Source: Sphingomonas hankookensis (GTDB lineage: Bacteria; Pseudomonadota; Alphaproteobacteria; Sphingomonadales; Sphingomonadaceae). Taken from it: DNA of 64,000 bases. Shown here in pieces: positions 16,223 to 26,727 of the stretch (within the stretch, counting starts at the first letter, position 1; each line of letters starts with the position of its first letter). The translations under genes were made by a program, and so were the position numbers. Where the stretch lies: assembly GCF_028551275.1 (NCBI RefSeq), contig NZ_CP117025.1:3154001-3218000 (forward strand), read 5' to 3'. Under the pieces are notes generated by a model that saw only the letters and a program-made list of their open reading frames with translations, had not been told where the DNA came from and did not search any database.

Positions 16223-16767
16223 TGCGTACCGAAAAGGAAAAGATGATCGCCGGCGAGCTGTATCATGCCGGCGACGCCGAACTAGTCGCCGACGTGGCGC
16301 GCGCGGCGGCGTGGATGGACCGCTACAACGCGTCGATCGCGATGGCGGCCGATGCCCGCGCGGCGCTGCTGCGCGAAGGGTTGGCGTGCGTCGGGACCGG
16401 CGTGACCATCCGCCCGCCCTTCCACATCGATTATGGCTACAACATCACCGTCGGCGAAGATGTGTTCCTGAACTATGGCTGCGTCATCCTCGACGTGTGC
16501 GCGGTCACCATCGGCGACAAGACTCAGATCGGGCCGGGCGTGCAGATCCTCGCGGCCGATCATCCGCGCGACCCGGCGGTGCGGGCGCAGATGCTGGAAT
16601 TCGGGCGGCCGGTGACGATCGGGCGCAATGTGTGGATCGGCGGCGGCGCGATTCTCCTGCCGGGTGTCACGGTCGGCGACGATGCTCTGATCGGCGCGGG
16701 ATCGGTGGTGACGCGCGATGTGCCGGCGGGGGCGACGGTCGTGGGGAATCCGGCGCGCGTGCGATAA
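16222..16767 (+). CDS. Maltose/galactoside O-acetyltransferase family enzyme
   Basis: A 181-residue left-handed beta-helix acetyltransferase of the Maa/LacA/NodL group. The N-terminal Mac domain (KEKMIAGELYHAGDAEL, 5-21) marks sugar O-acetyltransferases. Hexapeptide repeats run from about 75 to the end, with the catalytic His in AADHPRD (near 113) and the VVGNPARV C-terminus typical of the family. It transfers acetyl from acetyl-CoA to a sugar hydroxyl. Coupled to radC by a one-base overlap. Confidence 0.9.
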   Translation: MRTEKEKMIAGELYHAGDAELVADVARAAAWMDRYNASIAMAADARAALLREGLACVGTGVTIRPPFHIDYGYNITVGEDVFLNYGCVILDVCAVTIGDKTQIGPGVQILAADHPRDPAVRAQMLEFGRPVTIGRNVWIGGGAILLPGVTVGDDALIGAGSVVTRDVPAGATVVGNPARVR

Positions 16768-16770
16768 GAA

Positions 16771-16799
16771 GCGACCGCCGGGTCGCTCCCGGCGGTCGC
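16771..16799. terminator. Bidirectional hairpin between converging genes
   Basis: A perfect 12-bp stem (GCGACCGCCGGG at 16771-16782 and its complement at 16788-16799) with a 5-base loop. It sits between the acetyltransferase and EF-hand genes, which converge. There is no strong T-run on either side. Confidence 0.6.
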
Positions 16800-16823
16800 A
16801 TCGATATCAGCTCTGGATGGCGA

Positions 16824-17303
16824 TCAGGCGCTCTGGGTCAGGAAGCTGGTCAGCTCCGCCTTGCTCACCGCCTTGGACTTGTCCTTGTCCGCCTGGGCGA
16901 AGGCCTGCTTGACCCAGCTCTTCACCTCGGGCTTGTCGGCAGTCACGCCGGGTTCGCTGGCCGATCGCAGGGCGACCATCCATTCGCCGAACTGCTTTTC
17001 GGTCAGCTGGCCCTTCCCGTCCTTGTCGTATTTCGGGAATTCGGCCTCGACGATCTGGGCGATCTGGGTGCCGCTGGCGGGCTGGCCGGCCTCCGCCGTC
17101 GTCTGCGCGGTCTGCGTCGCGGGGTCGGGCTGGGTAGCCGGAGCCGCCTGCGTAGCGGCAACCGACGGATCAGCCGGAGTTGTCGCCGGCGCGGCGGGCG
17201 CCGCCTGCGTTACTGGAGCAGTCGTTTGCGCCGGCGCGGCGTCCTGGGCAAATGCGGGGGTCGACATCAGAACGGCACTGGCGAGAAGAATACGCTTCAT
17301 CAT
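16824..17303 (-). CDS. Secreted EF-hand protein
   Basis: A 159-residue protein with a signal peptide (1-20, ending PAFAQ), a low-complexity Ala/Thr/Pro/Gln linker (about 21-80, with TQAAPA-like repeats) and two EF-hand-like loops. Loop 2 (Asp139, Asp141, Ser143, Glu150) is canonical. Loop 1 (Asp93, Asp95, with Gln104 where Glu is expected) is degenerate. Periplasmic calcium binding is likely. The ribosome site AAGGAG seven bases before 17303 selects the first of two adjacent ATGs. Confidence 0.88.
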   Translation of the reverse strand: MMKRILLASAVLMSTPAFAQDAAPAQTTAPVTQAAPAAPATTPADPSVAATQAAPATQPDPATQTAQTTAEAGQPASGTQIAQIVEAEFPKYDKDGKGQLTEKQFGEWMVALRSASEPGVTADKPEVKSWVKQAFAQADKDKSKAVSKAELTSFLTQSA

Positions 17304-17508
17304 CGAATTACTCCTTTCGGATTGGTTCGGAACTTCATGCTATCGCCACAAAGACTTGATGACGACTATGCGATGATCCAACCAACTTAGGTCGTTTCGG
17401 TTTCGATTGAAGCCCCTTCGCTACTCTTCTATCGCATGACAGGCTCGATTCGTCCGCGACTTGTTGCTAGGGCGCGGCCAACCGTTCGCCCGTTTGGAAA
17501 GGCCCGCC

Positions 17509-18819
17509 ATGATTCCCCGCTACTCCCGCCCCGAAATGACCGCCCTGTGGCAGCCCCAGGCCCGATTCCGCATCTGGTTCGAGATCGAGGCGCACGCGAC
17601 CGACGCGCTGGCCGAACTGGGCGTGGTGCCGAAGGAAGCCGCCGAGAAGATCTGGGCGATGAACGACGCCGATTTCGACGTCGAACGGATCGACACGATC
17701 GAGGCGGAGACCAAGCATGACGTCATCGCCTTCCTGACGCACGTATCGGAGCGGACCGGGCCGGAGGCGCGCTTCCTGCATCAGGGCATGACCAGTTCGG
17801 ACGTGCTCGACACCTGCCTTGCGGTGCAGCTGGCGCGCGCGTCCGACATCCTGCTCGCCGATCTCGACAAGCTGCTCGAGGTGATCGAACGCCGCGCGCG
17901 CGAGCACAAGCTGACCCCGACCATCGGCCGCAGCCATGGCATCCATGCCGAGCCGGTCACCTTCGGCCTGAAGCTGGCGCAAGCCTATGCCGAGTTCGAC
18001 CGCTGCCGCACCCGCCTGCGCAATGCCCGCGCCGAAGTCGCGACCTGCGCGATTTCGGGCGCGGTCGGCACCTTCGCCAACATCGACCCGCGCGTCGAGG
18101 AACATGTCGCGCAGAAGATGGGCCTCACCGTCGAACCGGTGTCGACCCAGGTCATCCCGCGCGACCGCCATGCGATGTACTTCGCCACGCTGGGCGTGAT
18201 CGCCGGGTCGATCGAGCGGCTGGCGACCGAAATCCGTCATCTGCAGCGCACCGAAGTGCTGGAAGCCGAGGAATATTTCTCGCCGGGCCAGAAGGGGTCG
18301 TCGGCGATGCCGCACAAGCGCAACCCGGTGCTGACCGAGAACCTGACCGGCCTCGCCCGCATGGTTCGCGGCTATGTGACGCCCGCGTTGGAAAACGTCG
18401 CGCTGTGGCATGAGCGCGACATCAGCCACTCGTCGGTCGAGCGCTATATCGGCCCCGACGCGACGATCACGCTCGACTTCGCGCTCGCCCGCCTGACCGG
18501 CGTGATCGACAAGCTGGTCGTCTATCCGGCGCGGATGGAAAAGAACCTCAACAAGATGGGCGGCCTCGTCCATTCGCAGCGCGTGCTGCTGGCACTGACC
18601 CAGGCCGGGGTGAGCCGCGAAGATTCGTATCGCTATGTCCAGCGCAACGCGATGAAGGTGTGGGAATCGGACGGCGCGCTGTCGCTGCTCGAACTGTTGA
18701 AGGCCGATCCGGACGTTGCCGCTGCATTGTCGGCGGAAGAGATCGAGAGCCGGTTCGACCTCGATTACCACTACAAGCATGTCGACACGATCTTCGCCCG
18801 GGTGTTCGGACAGGCGTGA
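17509..18819 (+). CDS. purB: Adenylosuccinate lyase
   Basis: A 436-residue enzyme of the fumarase/aspartase superfamily. It removes fumarate at two steps of purine synthesis (SAICAR to AICAR, and adenylosuccinate to AMP). The signature loop SSAMPHKRNP lies at about 263-273 and TSSDVLDT at about 87-94. The start at ATG 17509 (MIPRYSRPEM) has a GGAAAGG ribosome site; 16 upstream codons are excluded. A strong hairpin follows the stop. Confidence 0.97.
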   Translation: MIPRYSRPEMTALWQPQARFRIWFEIEAHATDALAELGVVPKEAAEKIWAMNDADFDVERIDTIEAETKHDVIAFLTHVSERTGPEARFLHQGMTSSDVLDTCLAVQLARASDILLADLDKLLEVIERRAREHKLTPTIGRSHGIHAEPVTFGLKLAQAYAEFDRCRTRLRNARAEVATCAISGAVGTFANIDPRVEEHVAQKMGLTVEPVSTQVIPRDRHAMYFATLGVIAGSIERLATEIRHLQRTEVLEAEEYFSPGQKGSSAMPHKRNPVLTENLTGLARMVRGYVTPALENVALWHERDISHSSVERYIGPDATITLDFALARLTGVIDKLVVYPARMEKNLNKMGGLVHSQRVLLALTQAGVSREDSYRYVQRNAMKVWESDGALSLLELLKADPDVAAALSAEEIESRFDLDYHYKHVDTIFARVFGQA

Positions 18820-18826
18820 TCGTCCG

Positions 18827-18854
18827 GTCCCGCCGGGCCCCGACCCGGCGGGAC
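18827..18854 (+). terminator. purB terminator hairpin
   Basis: A perfect 11-bp GC stem (GTCCCGCCGGG at 18827-18837 and its complement at 18844-18854), seven bases after the purB stop. A good TATAAT follows at 18860-18865. Confidence 0.7.
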
Positions 18855-18859
18855 AATGG

Positions 18860-18865
18860 TATAAT
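18860..18865 (+). promoter_or_regulatory. Candidate -10 box of the chemoreceptor gene
   Basis: TATAAT lies 30 bases before the chemoreceptor start. The matching -35 position falls inside the purB terminator hairpin and shows no consensus, so this is a weak call. Confidence 0.3.
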
Positions 18866-18894
18866 ATTAACGCCGCGCCGGTAGAAGCGCGCGC

Positions 18895-20241
18895 ATGATC
18901 TTCCGTCGCTCCACAACCGATCTCGAAACCCGCACCGCGATGGCGATGTACCGCCATTCGCCCGACGCCGTCCTGCTGCTGAAAGGCGGCGCGTTCGTCG
19001 AATGCAATCCGGCGGCGGAACAGGTGTACGGGCTGCCGCGCCGCGACATCATCGGCCAGAACCCGGTCGTATTCTCGCGCGCGACGCAGGGCGACGGACG
19101 GCCGAGCATCGAACATGTCGGCGAACGCGTGCAAAAGGCGATCCGCGACGGCCATGCCCGGTTCGAATGGTACAATATGCGCGGCGCCGAAGAAGTGCGC
19201 ATGCTCGTCACGCTGATCCCGATCGCCGACAAGGCCGCCGATGCGGTGCTGGTCCAGATTCAGGACCTGACCAATACCGGGCGCGTCGTCGATGCGCTGA
19301 CCCAGGGGCTGTCGTCGCTCGCGGCGGGGGACCTGAACGTCCGGCTCGACACGCCGTTCAGCGCCGAGTTCGAACCGCTGCGGGCGAGCTTCAACACCGC
19401 CGCCGACACGATGGCACAGTCGATGGCCGAAGTGACCTCGGTTGCGGCGGCGCTGCACAACGGGTGCAGCGATATCCGCCAGGCATCGGACGATCTGTCG
19501 GGCCGCACCGAACGCCAGGCAGCAAGCCTCGAGGAATCGGCGGCGGCGATCCAGGAAATCACCCAGAATGTGCGCGAAGCCGCCACGCTGGTCGAAACGA
19601 CCGAATCGATCGTCGCCGACACCCATCGCGATGCGCAAAGCTCCGTCGGCGTCGTCGAGGACACGACGCAGGCAATGGGCGGCATCGAGCGCGCGTCGAA
19701 GGAGATCGGCGACATCATTGCCGTCATCGACGGCATCGCGTTTCAGACCAACCTGCTGGCACTGAACGCCGGGGTCGAGGCGGCGCGCGCCGGGGATGCC
19801 GGCAAGGGCTTCGCGGTCGTCGCCTCCGAAGTCCGCGCGCTGGCGCAGCGATCGGCCGAGGCGGCGAAGGACGTCAAGGCGCGGGTCAGCGCCTCCACCG
19901 CACAGGTCGACCGGGGCGTGGAACTGGTGGCGAACACCGGTGTCGCGTTGAAGCGCATTACCGAACAGATGGACCGTATCCGCTCCCTGATCGGCAATAT
20001 CGCCACCTCGGCCCGCCAGCAGGCCGATACGCTGGGCCAGATCAATATCGCGGTCGGCGAAATGGACAGCATCACTCAGCATAATGCGGCGATGGTCGAG
20101 GAAACGACCGCCGCCGCGCGCAGCCTGGCCGACGAAGCGGCGCGGCTGAACGATGCCGTCGCGGTATTCCGGGTAGGCCGGGCCGACCCGCGGGGCACGT
20201 ACAGCGCGCCGCTCCGGATGGTGGCGGGCGGCCGACGCTGA
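18895..20241 (+). CDS. Soluble PAS-HAMP methyl-accepting chemotaxis protein
   Basis: A 448-residue chemoreceptor without any membrane segment. A PAS domain occupies about 15-125 ([29 protein letters not shown]), a HAMP-like segment about 135-190, and the MA signalling domain about 190-430. The tip is the conserved [20 protein letters not shown] stretch near 285, which binds CheA and CheW. No C-terminal CheR/CheB pentapeptide is seen. It probably senses a cytoplasmic or redox cue. No other chemotaxis genes are nearby. Confidence 0.92.
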   Translation: MIFRRSTTDLETRTAMAMYRHSPDAVLLLKGGAFVECNPAAEQVYGLPRRDIIGQNPVVFSRATQGDGRPSIEHVGERVQKAIRDGHARFEWYNMRGAEEVRMLVTLIPIADKAADAVLVQIQDLTNTGRVVDALTQGLSSLAAGDLNVRLDTPFSAEFEPLRASFNTAADTMAQSMAEVTSVAAALHNGCSDIRQASDDLSGRTERQAASLEESAAAIQEITQNVREAATLVETTESIVADTHRDAQSSVGVVEDTTQAMGGIERASKEIGDIIAVIDGIAFQTNLLALNAGVEAARAGDAGKGFAVVASEVRALAQRSAEAAKDVKARVSASTAQVDRGVELVANTGVALKRITEQMDRIRSLIGNIATSARQQADTLGQINIAVGEMDSITQHNAAMVEETTAAARSLADEAARLNDAVAVFRVGRADPRGTYSAPLRMVAGGRR

Positions 20242-20257
20242 CGGCCGGGGAAGCCGG

Positions 20258-20740
20258 TCAGCCGACCGGTCGCTCCATGTACACCGCGCCCGCACCGAAA
20301 CCGGCCGCGCCGCCCGGTGCCGCGATGAACCCCTGGCGTGCCCAATAGGCATCGGCCCCGCCGACCGCGATCAGCGCGAGGACGGGGATCGCTTGCTGCG
20401 CGGCAATGGCGTCGAGGATCGGCAGCAGGCGCTCGACCGCCTTCGTACCGCGTGCGGCGGGTGCGACGACGACGTCGTGGAGGTACCAGCAATCGGCGCT
20501 GGGCGGCAGGTTGCCGAGCAATGCGTGCATCGTCGGCGGCGCGAGCCGGTGCCAGGGATGGCTGATGCAATGGCCGATCAGCGCATCGCCGTCCGCCAGC
20601 ACCCAACAGCCTTCGGGACTGAGCGCGATGCGTTCGGCGTACAGGTCCGCCGCCTCGCCATAGGCGCCCAGTTCGGCACGCGCGAGCGTGGCGATATCGG
20701 GCGCGTCGGCGGCGGTGGCGAGGCGCCACTGGACAGTCAT
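20258..20740 (-). CDS. GNAT family N-acetyltransferase
   Basis: A 160-residue acetyltransferase starting at ATG 20740 (MTVQWRLATAADAPDIATLARAELGAYGEAADL). The acetyl-CoA site is the region LHDVVVAPAARGTKAVERLL, where the usual Q/RxxGxG/A loop reads AARGTKA. The substrate is unknown. The gene runs opposite to the chemoreceptor gene, which it faces end to end with 16 bases between them. Confidence 0.82.
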   Translation of the reverse strand: MTVQWRLATAADAPDIATLARAELGAYGEAADLYAERIALSPEGCWVLADGDALIGHCISHPWHRLAPPTMHALLGNLPPSADCWYLHDVVVAPAARGTKAVERLLPILDAIAAQQAIPVLALIAVGGADAYWARQGFIAAPGGAAGFGAGAVYMERPVG

Positions 20741-20780
20741 GGTCGCTTGATCCTTGGTTGGGTCGCAGTGTCGTATCACA

Positions 20781-20890
20781 TTCCATCGTCATCCCGGCGA
20801 AGGCCGGGATCCATGGACGGCGGAACGTCGCGTATCGTTCGCGAACACCCGACACAATGGATCCCGGCCTTCGCCGGGATGACGATGGAA
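20781..20890. repeat. Palindromic repeat with perfect 34-base arms
   Basis: Arms at 20781-20814 and 20857-20890 are exact inverted copies, with core ATCCCGGCGAAGGCCGGGAT, and a 42-base spacer. This core is a frequent intergenic repeat in sphingomonad genomes; a half copy is seen near 51305-51330. It lies just after dnaJ and before the GNAT gene, both on the minus strand. Confidence 0.92.
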
Positions 20891-20906
20891 GCGGACGGCC
20901 TGTCCC

Positions 20907-22028
20907 TTACCCGCCGAGCGCGGTCTTCAACCGGCTGAAGAAGCCCATCGATTCCGGACATTCCTCGCCGGTCTCGGTCTCGCGGAACGCTTCGAGCAGT
21001 TCCTTCTGCCGCGCCGACAGGCGGGTCGGGGTCTCGACCTCGATATGGATGACCATGTCGCCATGGCCCCGCCCCTGCAGCACCGGCATGCCCGCGCCGC
21101 GCTGCCGTAGTTCCTTGCCCGACTGGATGCCGGCCGGCACGCGGATGCTGTGCTTCTGTCCGTCGAGGCCGGGGATTTCGATCGTCCCGCCCAGCGCCGC
21201 GGTGGTGAAGCTGATCGGCGCGCGGGCGTGCAGCGCGGTGCCCTCGCGTTCGAACAGCGCGTGACGCTTCACGTGCAGGAAGATGTAGAGGTCGCCCGCC
21301 GGCGCACCGCGTGCGCCCGCTTCGCCCTCACCGGTCAGGCGGATGCGCGTGCCTTCATCGACGCCGGGCGGGATGTTGACCTGCAGCGTCTTGGTCTGGT
21401 CGACCCGGCCCTCGCCATTGCACACCGGGCATGGGTCGCTGATGACCTGTCCCGCGCCGTGGCAGGTCGGGCAGGCGCGCTCGACGACGAAAAAGCCCTG
21501 CTGCGCCCGGACCTTGCCCTGCCCGTTACAGGTGTGACAGGTCCGCGCCTTGGTCCCCGGCGACGCGCCGCTGCCGCCGCACGGGGCGCAGGACGTCGAT
21601 ACGTCGACCGTGATCTCGGTCTGGTGGCCGTGATAGGCCTCCTCCAGCGAAATCTCCATGTCGTAGCGCAGGTCCGCGCCGCGACGGGGGCCCGCGCGCC
21701 CTTGCCGGCCGCCGCCCATGAATTCGCCGAAGACGCTTTCGAAAATGTCGGAAAAGCCGCCGAAATCCTGCGCGCCGCCGCCCGGCCCGCCCGCGCCCTG
21801 ACGAAAGGCGGCATGGCCATAGCGGTCGTACGCCGCGCGCTTCTGCGGGTCCTTCAGGCAGTCATAGGCTTCGTTGATCGCCTTGAACTTCGCTTCGGAA
21901 TCCTTGCACCCGGCATTCTTGTCGGGGTGATATTTGATCGCGAGCTTGCGATAGGCCGACTTGATCGTCCCCGCATCCGCGGTGCGCTCGCATTCGAGCA
22001 GTTCGTAGAAATCGACTTCGGTGGTCAT
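20907..22028 (-). CDS. dnaJ: Chaperone DnaJ
   Basis: A 373-residue type I J-protein that loads clients on DnaK and stimulates its ATPase. J domain 1-70 with the HPD motif (IKYHPDKN), a Gly-rich linker ([13 protein letters not shown]), four CxxCxGxG zinc repeats ([32 protein letters not shown], about 140-215), then the C-terminal client-binding domains. Second gene of the dnaK-dnaJ unit; a palindromic repeat fills the gap between the two. Confidence 0.98.
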   Translation of the reverse strand: MTTEVDFYELLECERTADAGTIKSAYRKLAIKYHPDKNAGCKDSEAKFKAINEAYDCLKDPQKRAAYDRYGHAAFRQGAGGPGGGAQDFGGFSDIFESVFGEFMGGGRQGRAGPRRGADLRYDMEISLEEAYHGHQTEITVDVSTSCAPCGGSGASPGTKARTCHTCNGQGKVRAQQGFFVVERACPTCHGAGQVISDPCPVCNGEGRVDQTKTLQVNIPPGVDEGTRIRLTGEGEAGARGAPAGDLYIFLHVKRHALFEREGTALHARAPISFTTAALGGTIEIPGLDGQKHSIRVPAGIQSGKELRQRGAGMPVLQGRGHGDMVIHIEVETPTRLSARQKELLEAFRETETGEECPESMGFFSRLKTALGG

Positions 22029-22039
22029 TCGAAAACCCC

Positions 22040-22136
22040 AAAAGCCCTCTCCCCGCTGGCGGGGAGAGGGTTGGGAGAGGGGCAGTCACCTGCGACGCCC
22101 CCTCTCCCCGGCCCTCTCCCCCGAGGGGGAGAGGGA
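22040..22136. repeat. Double-hairpin repeat between dnaK and dnaJ
   Basis: Two GC-rich hairpins: CCCTCTCCCC (22045-22054) pairs with 22061-22070, and CCCTCTCCCCC (22112-22122) pairs with 22125-22135. The CCCTCTCCCC / GGGGAGAGGG motif is a common intergenic repeat in alphaproteobacteria. Its position suggests it could set the DnaK:DnaJ ratio by partial termination or mRNA processing. Confidence 0.85.
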
Positions 22137-22143
22137 GCAGTCA

Positions 22144-24051
<1,908 letters not shown>

Positions 24052-24089
24052 GGTCCCTCATTGGCCCCCGGGTTGAATGTAAAACCTGG

Positions 24090-24120
24090 ACCCGGTGGCA
24101 CGGGGTAGTGCCGTCCGGGT
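24090..24120 (-). promoter_or_regulatory. dnaK leader hairpin
   Basis: On the minus strand ACCCGG-AC-GGCAC pairs with GTGCC-A-CCGGGT (outer arms 24115-24120 and 24090-24095, inner arms 24108-24112 and 24097-24101). It begins a few bases after the predicted start of transcription and ends about 40 bases before the ATG. Structured 5' leaders are known on other alphaproteobacterial heat-shock operons, where they influence mRNA level. Confidence 0.5.
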
Positions 24121-24131
24121 CGTTCCGAGGG

Positions 24132-24162
24132 CGGATATAGGCAGGGTTCGGCTTGCCGCAAG
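24132..24162 (-). promoter_or_regulatory. Sigma-32 (RpoH) heat-shock promoter of dnaK
   Basis: On the minus strand CTTG (24159-24162), a 17-base spacer, and CCTATATCCG (24132-24141). This matches the published alphaproteobacterial heat-shock consensus CTTG-N17/18-CYTATnTnnG at every fixed position. Transcription would start near 24125, about 75 bases before dnaK. Confidence 0.85.
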
Positions 24163-24206
24163 ATTATGCGCGGCATAGGGAACCGTATCGGGACAGGAGC
24201 GTGCGC

Positions 24207-24641
24207 ATGAAGACACGGTGGATCGCGCTGGCAGCAGCGGCAGGCGCGCTGACGGGATGCCAGAACCCGCCGCGGGTCGAGGATGCGTGGGTCCGCCTGC
24301 CCGCCGTGCCCGGACGCCCCGCCGCCGCCTATGCGATCGTGTCGCGCGGATCGACGGCCGACCGTGTGACGGGCGTCACGACTCCGGCGGCGGGTCGCAG
24401 CGAGCTGCACGAGAGCATGACGGGCCATGGCGGCATGGCATCGATGCGGCCGTTGCAAAGCCTGTCGTTCGGCGGCGACCACCGCATCCTGCTGCGACCG
24501 GGCGGAACGCATGTCATGCTGTTCGACCTGAAGGGCGACCTGCGCCCCGGCGGCACGATACCCCTGACCTTCCGCTTCGAACGGTGGGAGGACGTCACCG
24601 TCGACGCAAAGCTGGTCGGCGCGGGCGATCCGGCACCCTGA
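24207..24641 (+). CDS. PCu(A)C-type copper chaperone lipoprotein
   Basis: A 144-residue protein with a lipoprotein signal (GALTGC, Cys at about 18). The copper-binding pattern is seen as LHESM, then GHGGMASM, and GTHVMLFDL (HxM), close to the H(M)x10Mx21HxM family motif. PCu(A)C proteins deliver Cu(I) to cytochrome oxidase in the periplasm. AGGAG precedes the chosen ATG. It is divergent from dnaK and no cox genes are nearby. Confidence 0.85.
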   Translation: MKTRWIALAAAAGALTGCQNPPRVEDAWVRLPAVPGRPAAAYAIVSRGSTADRVTGVTTPAAGRSELHESMTGHGGMASMRPLQSLSFGGDHRILLRPGGTHVMLFDLKGDLRPGGTIPLTFRFERWEDVTVDAKLVGAGDPAP

Positions 24642-24660
24642 CGCCGGGTGCGGCGGCGGC

Positions 24661-25761
24661 TCAGCAGGCCCCGCGCAGCCTCGCGACAAGCTCACCCTGC
24701 CGATGGGTGCCGGTCTTGTTCAGCAGCGCCATGACCTGCGTGCGGACGGTGGCGACACTGCATCCGCGCAACCGGGCGATGGCGGCACTGTCATGCCCCA
24801 CCGCCAGCAGGACCGCGACCTGCGCCTCGGCCGGAGTCAGGCCGAACAGGTCGGCGAACAACTCCGCCGAGGGCGCCGCGGCGGTCTTCGCGGACAGCAT
24901 CACTCGGGCGCGGGCAAGCGGTCCCGAGGGGCGTCGCGGTGCCGCACGGACCGTCAGGATCAACCGCTCGCCCTCGTCATGGCCGTCGCTGCCCGGCATG
25001 CGCAGCACGACCCGCCGTCCGGGGCGGAGCGCCTGTAGCGGATCGAGCGCCTGCGCGATGGCGAGCGACAGCGCCCGATCGGTCGCCGCATCGCGGGCAT
25101 GGATCCGGCCGCCGCGCATGGTCAACGGCCCGGCCGGCGCCAGCCACGCCTCGCACCCCGGCGACATCTGCACCATGCGTCGGTCGCCATCGAGGAGGAG
25201 CACGCGCTGCTCCAGCAGCTCGGCGGTTTCGCGAACCGTGCGGTCGAGCCCGGCCCCCAGCGCCACCGCCTGGGCCATGATGTCGGACAGGGCCGGCGCG
25301 GCCGCATCGATGATGTGCGCCTCGCGGTCCGCCGAATCGAGGAACGATCGTGGCCGCAGCAAGGACAGGATCGCATCGCACCCCGGCACGCGCAGGCGGG
25401 TCAGCGCGGCAAAGCCCGCATCGGCGCGGTCGAACAGGTTGCGATAGATCGGCAGGGCGTCGCGTTCGTGCCGGCTCAACAGCGCATCGTCGAACACCGT
25501 CCTCAGCATCGGACCATCGATCGCCACCCCGGTGCGCGGATTGGTGTGGCGGCTCAACCCGCCTTCGCGCACGAAGGTGTCGACCATGTCGGGCGTCACC
25601 CCCCGGATCAGGTCGAACGCGACGGCCCCCGATCGATCCATGCCGATCAGGTGGACCACGCGCGCGTCGGTCGCCCCGGCAAAACCGGCCAGCGCGTCCT
25701 GCCAGTCCTCCAGGCCGAACGCCGCCCTGCGGAACCGTTCGACGATGTCGGCGACGTCCAC
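24661..25761 (-). CDS. LuxR-type HTH regulator with unrecognised sensor region
   Basis: About 366 residues from GTG 25761 (VDVADIVERFRRAAFGLEDWQ); GGGGGATCG supports this start, while ATGs at 25851 and 25845 would add a basic, unlikely extension. The last ~60 residues are a LuxR helix-turn-helix (LFGLTPAEAQVAVLLAVGHDSAAIARLRGCSVATVRTQVMALLNK). The long N-terminal region matches no named sensor that I recognise. Solitary regulators of this build are common in sphingomonads. Target unknown. Confidence 0.82.
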   Translation of the reverse strand: MDVADIVERFRRAAFGLEDWQDALAGFAGATDARVVHLIGMDRSGAVAFDLIRGVTPDMVDTFVREGGLSRHTNPRTGVAIDGPMLRTVFDDALLSRHERDALPIYRNLFDRADAGFAALTRLRVPGCDAILSLLRPRSFLDSADREAHIIDAAAPALSDIMAQAVALGAGLDRTVRETAELLEQRVLLLDGDRRMVQMSPGCEAWLAPAGPLTMRGGRIHARDAATDRALSLAIAQALDPLQALRPGRRVVLRMPGSDGHDEGERLILTVRAAPRRPSGPLARARVMLSAKTAAAPSAELFADLFGLTPAEAQVAVLLAVGHDSAAIARLRGCSVATVRTQVMALLNKTGTHRQGELVARLRGAC

Positions 25762-25956
25762 CGATCCCCCTTCGCCCCTGCAGCACGACGCCGTCCGTCC
25801 CACCGGACGGGGCCGACCGAACGGATAAATTCTCGAGAGGCGCATGGCCATACCGCATTTGAATGATGTCCGTGCGGTGCGGCATCGACATAGGTGCAGC
25901 GCGGCAAGGGTGTGCGACGCACCGGGGGCCGCACCATCCGTTCTGAGGGGGACATC

Positions 25957-26673
25957 ATGCGTATTTCACGGGCCGGCGCGCTTGCCGGCACTCTTTTCCT
26001 TGCGCTGCCCGCAGCCGCGCAGACCGCCGCCGGTCCGGTTTCCGAACCGCCCGCGTCGGCCGCGACCGACGGCGATCCGCAATCGACCTATGCGGTGGCG
26101 GTAGCGGCCGGGACGCTCGGCATCGGGCCGGAAATCGGCTGGCGCATTTCGGACCATGTCGGCATCCGCGGCGGCGCGAGCTTCCTGACCGTCAACGCCT
26201 CGTTCGAACCGGAGGACGTCAGCTTCGATGGCAAGGTCAAGCTGAACTCGTTCGGGGCGACGGTGGACGCCTATCCGTTCGGCGGCAATTTTCGCGTGTC
26301 GGGCGGGGCGCGTATCAACAACAACGAAATCGGCCTGATCGCCACGCCCAATGTCGCGGTAGAGATCAACGGCAACGAATATCAGCCGCGCGACATCGGC
26401 ACGCTGAGCGCCCGCGCCGCCCCGCGCAAATTCTCGCCGATGCTGACCCTGGGCTGGGCGGGCAGCAACCGCCGCGGGTTCATGTTCGGCTTCGATGCCG
26501 GCGTGCTGTTCCAGGGCGCGTTCAAGATCGATCCGCTGACCGCCACCGGCCAAAAGCGCAACGACCCGACCCTGCGCGCGGACCTGGAAGCCGAGCGCCG
26601 CTCGCTGCAGGACGATGTCGACAAGGTGAAGGTCTATCCGGTCCTGCAAGTCGCGATCGGCTATCGTTTCTGA
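25957..26673 (+). CDS. Probable outer-membrane beta-barrel protein
   Basis: A 238-residue protein with a signal peptide (1-23, ending PAAAQ). The mature part alternates hydrophobic and polar residues as in a small barrel (GIGPEIGWRISDHVGIRGGASFLTV; VYPVLQVAIGYRF at the end) and finishes in Phe, as outer-membrane proteins do. A charged insert (DLEAERRSLQDDVDKVKVY) precedes the last strand. TGAGGGGGA is the ribosome site. Function unknown. Confidence 0.78.
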   Translation: MRISRAGALAGTLFLALPAAAQTAAGPVSEPPASAATDGDPQSTYAVAVAAGTLGIGPEIGWRISDHVGIRGGASFLTVNASFEPEDVSFDGKVKLNSFGATVDAYPFGGNFRVSGGARINNNEIGLIATPNVAVEINGNEYQPRDIGTLSARAAPRKFSPMLTLGWAGSNRRGFMFGFDAGVLFQGAFKIDPLTATGQKRNDPTLRADLEAERRSLQDDVDKVKVYPVLQVAIGYRF

Positions 26674-26681
26674 AGCCTCAA

Positions 26682-26709
26682 CGGCCCGCGCCTTTAACCG
26701 CGCGGGCCG
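26682..26709 (+). terminator. Hairpin after the barrel protein gene
   Basis: A 9-bp perfect stem (CGGCCCGCG at 26682-26690, CGCGGGCCG at 26701-26709) with a 10-base loop, eight bases after the stop codon. Confidence 0.55.
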
Positions 26710-26727
26710 CACCACCATGTCGGCCGC

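Noticed and set aside
17467..20352. A 961-codon open frame on the minus strand
   Set aside because: It runs antisense through purB and the chemoreceptor gene; composition (Arg/His/Gln-rich) is typical of antisense frames.
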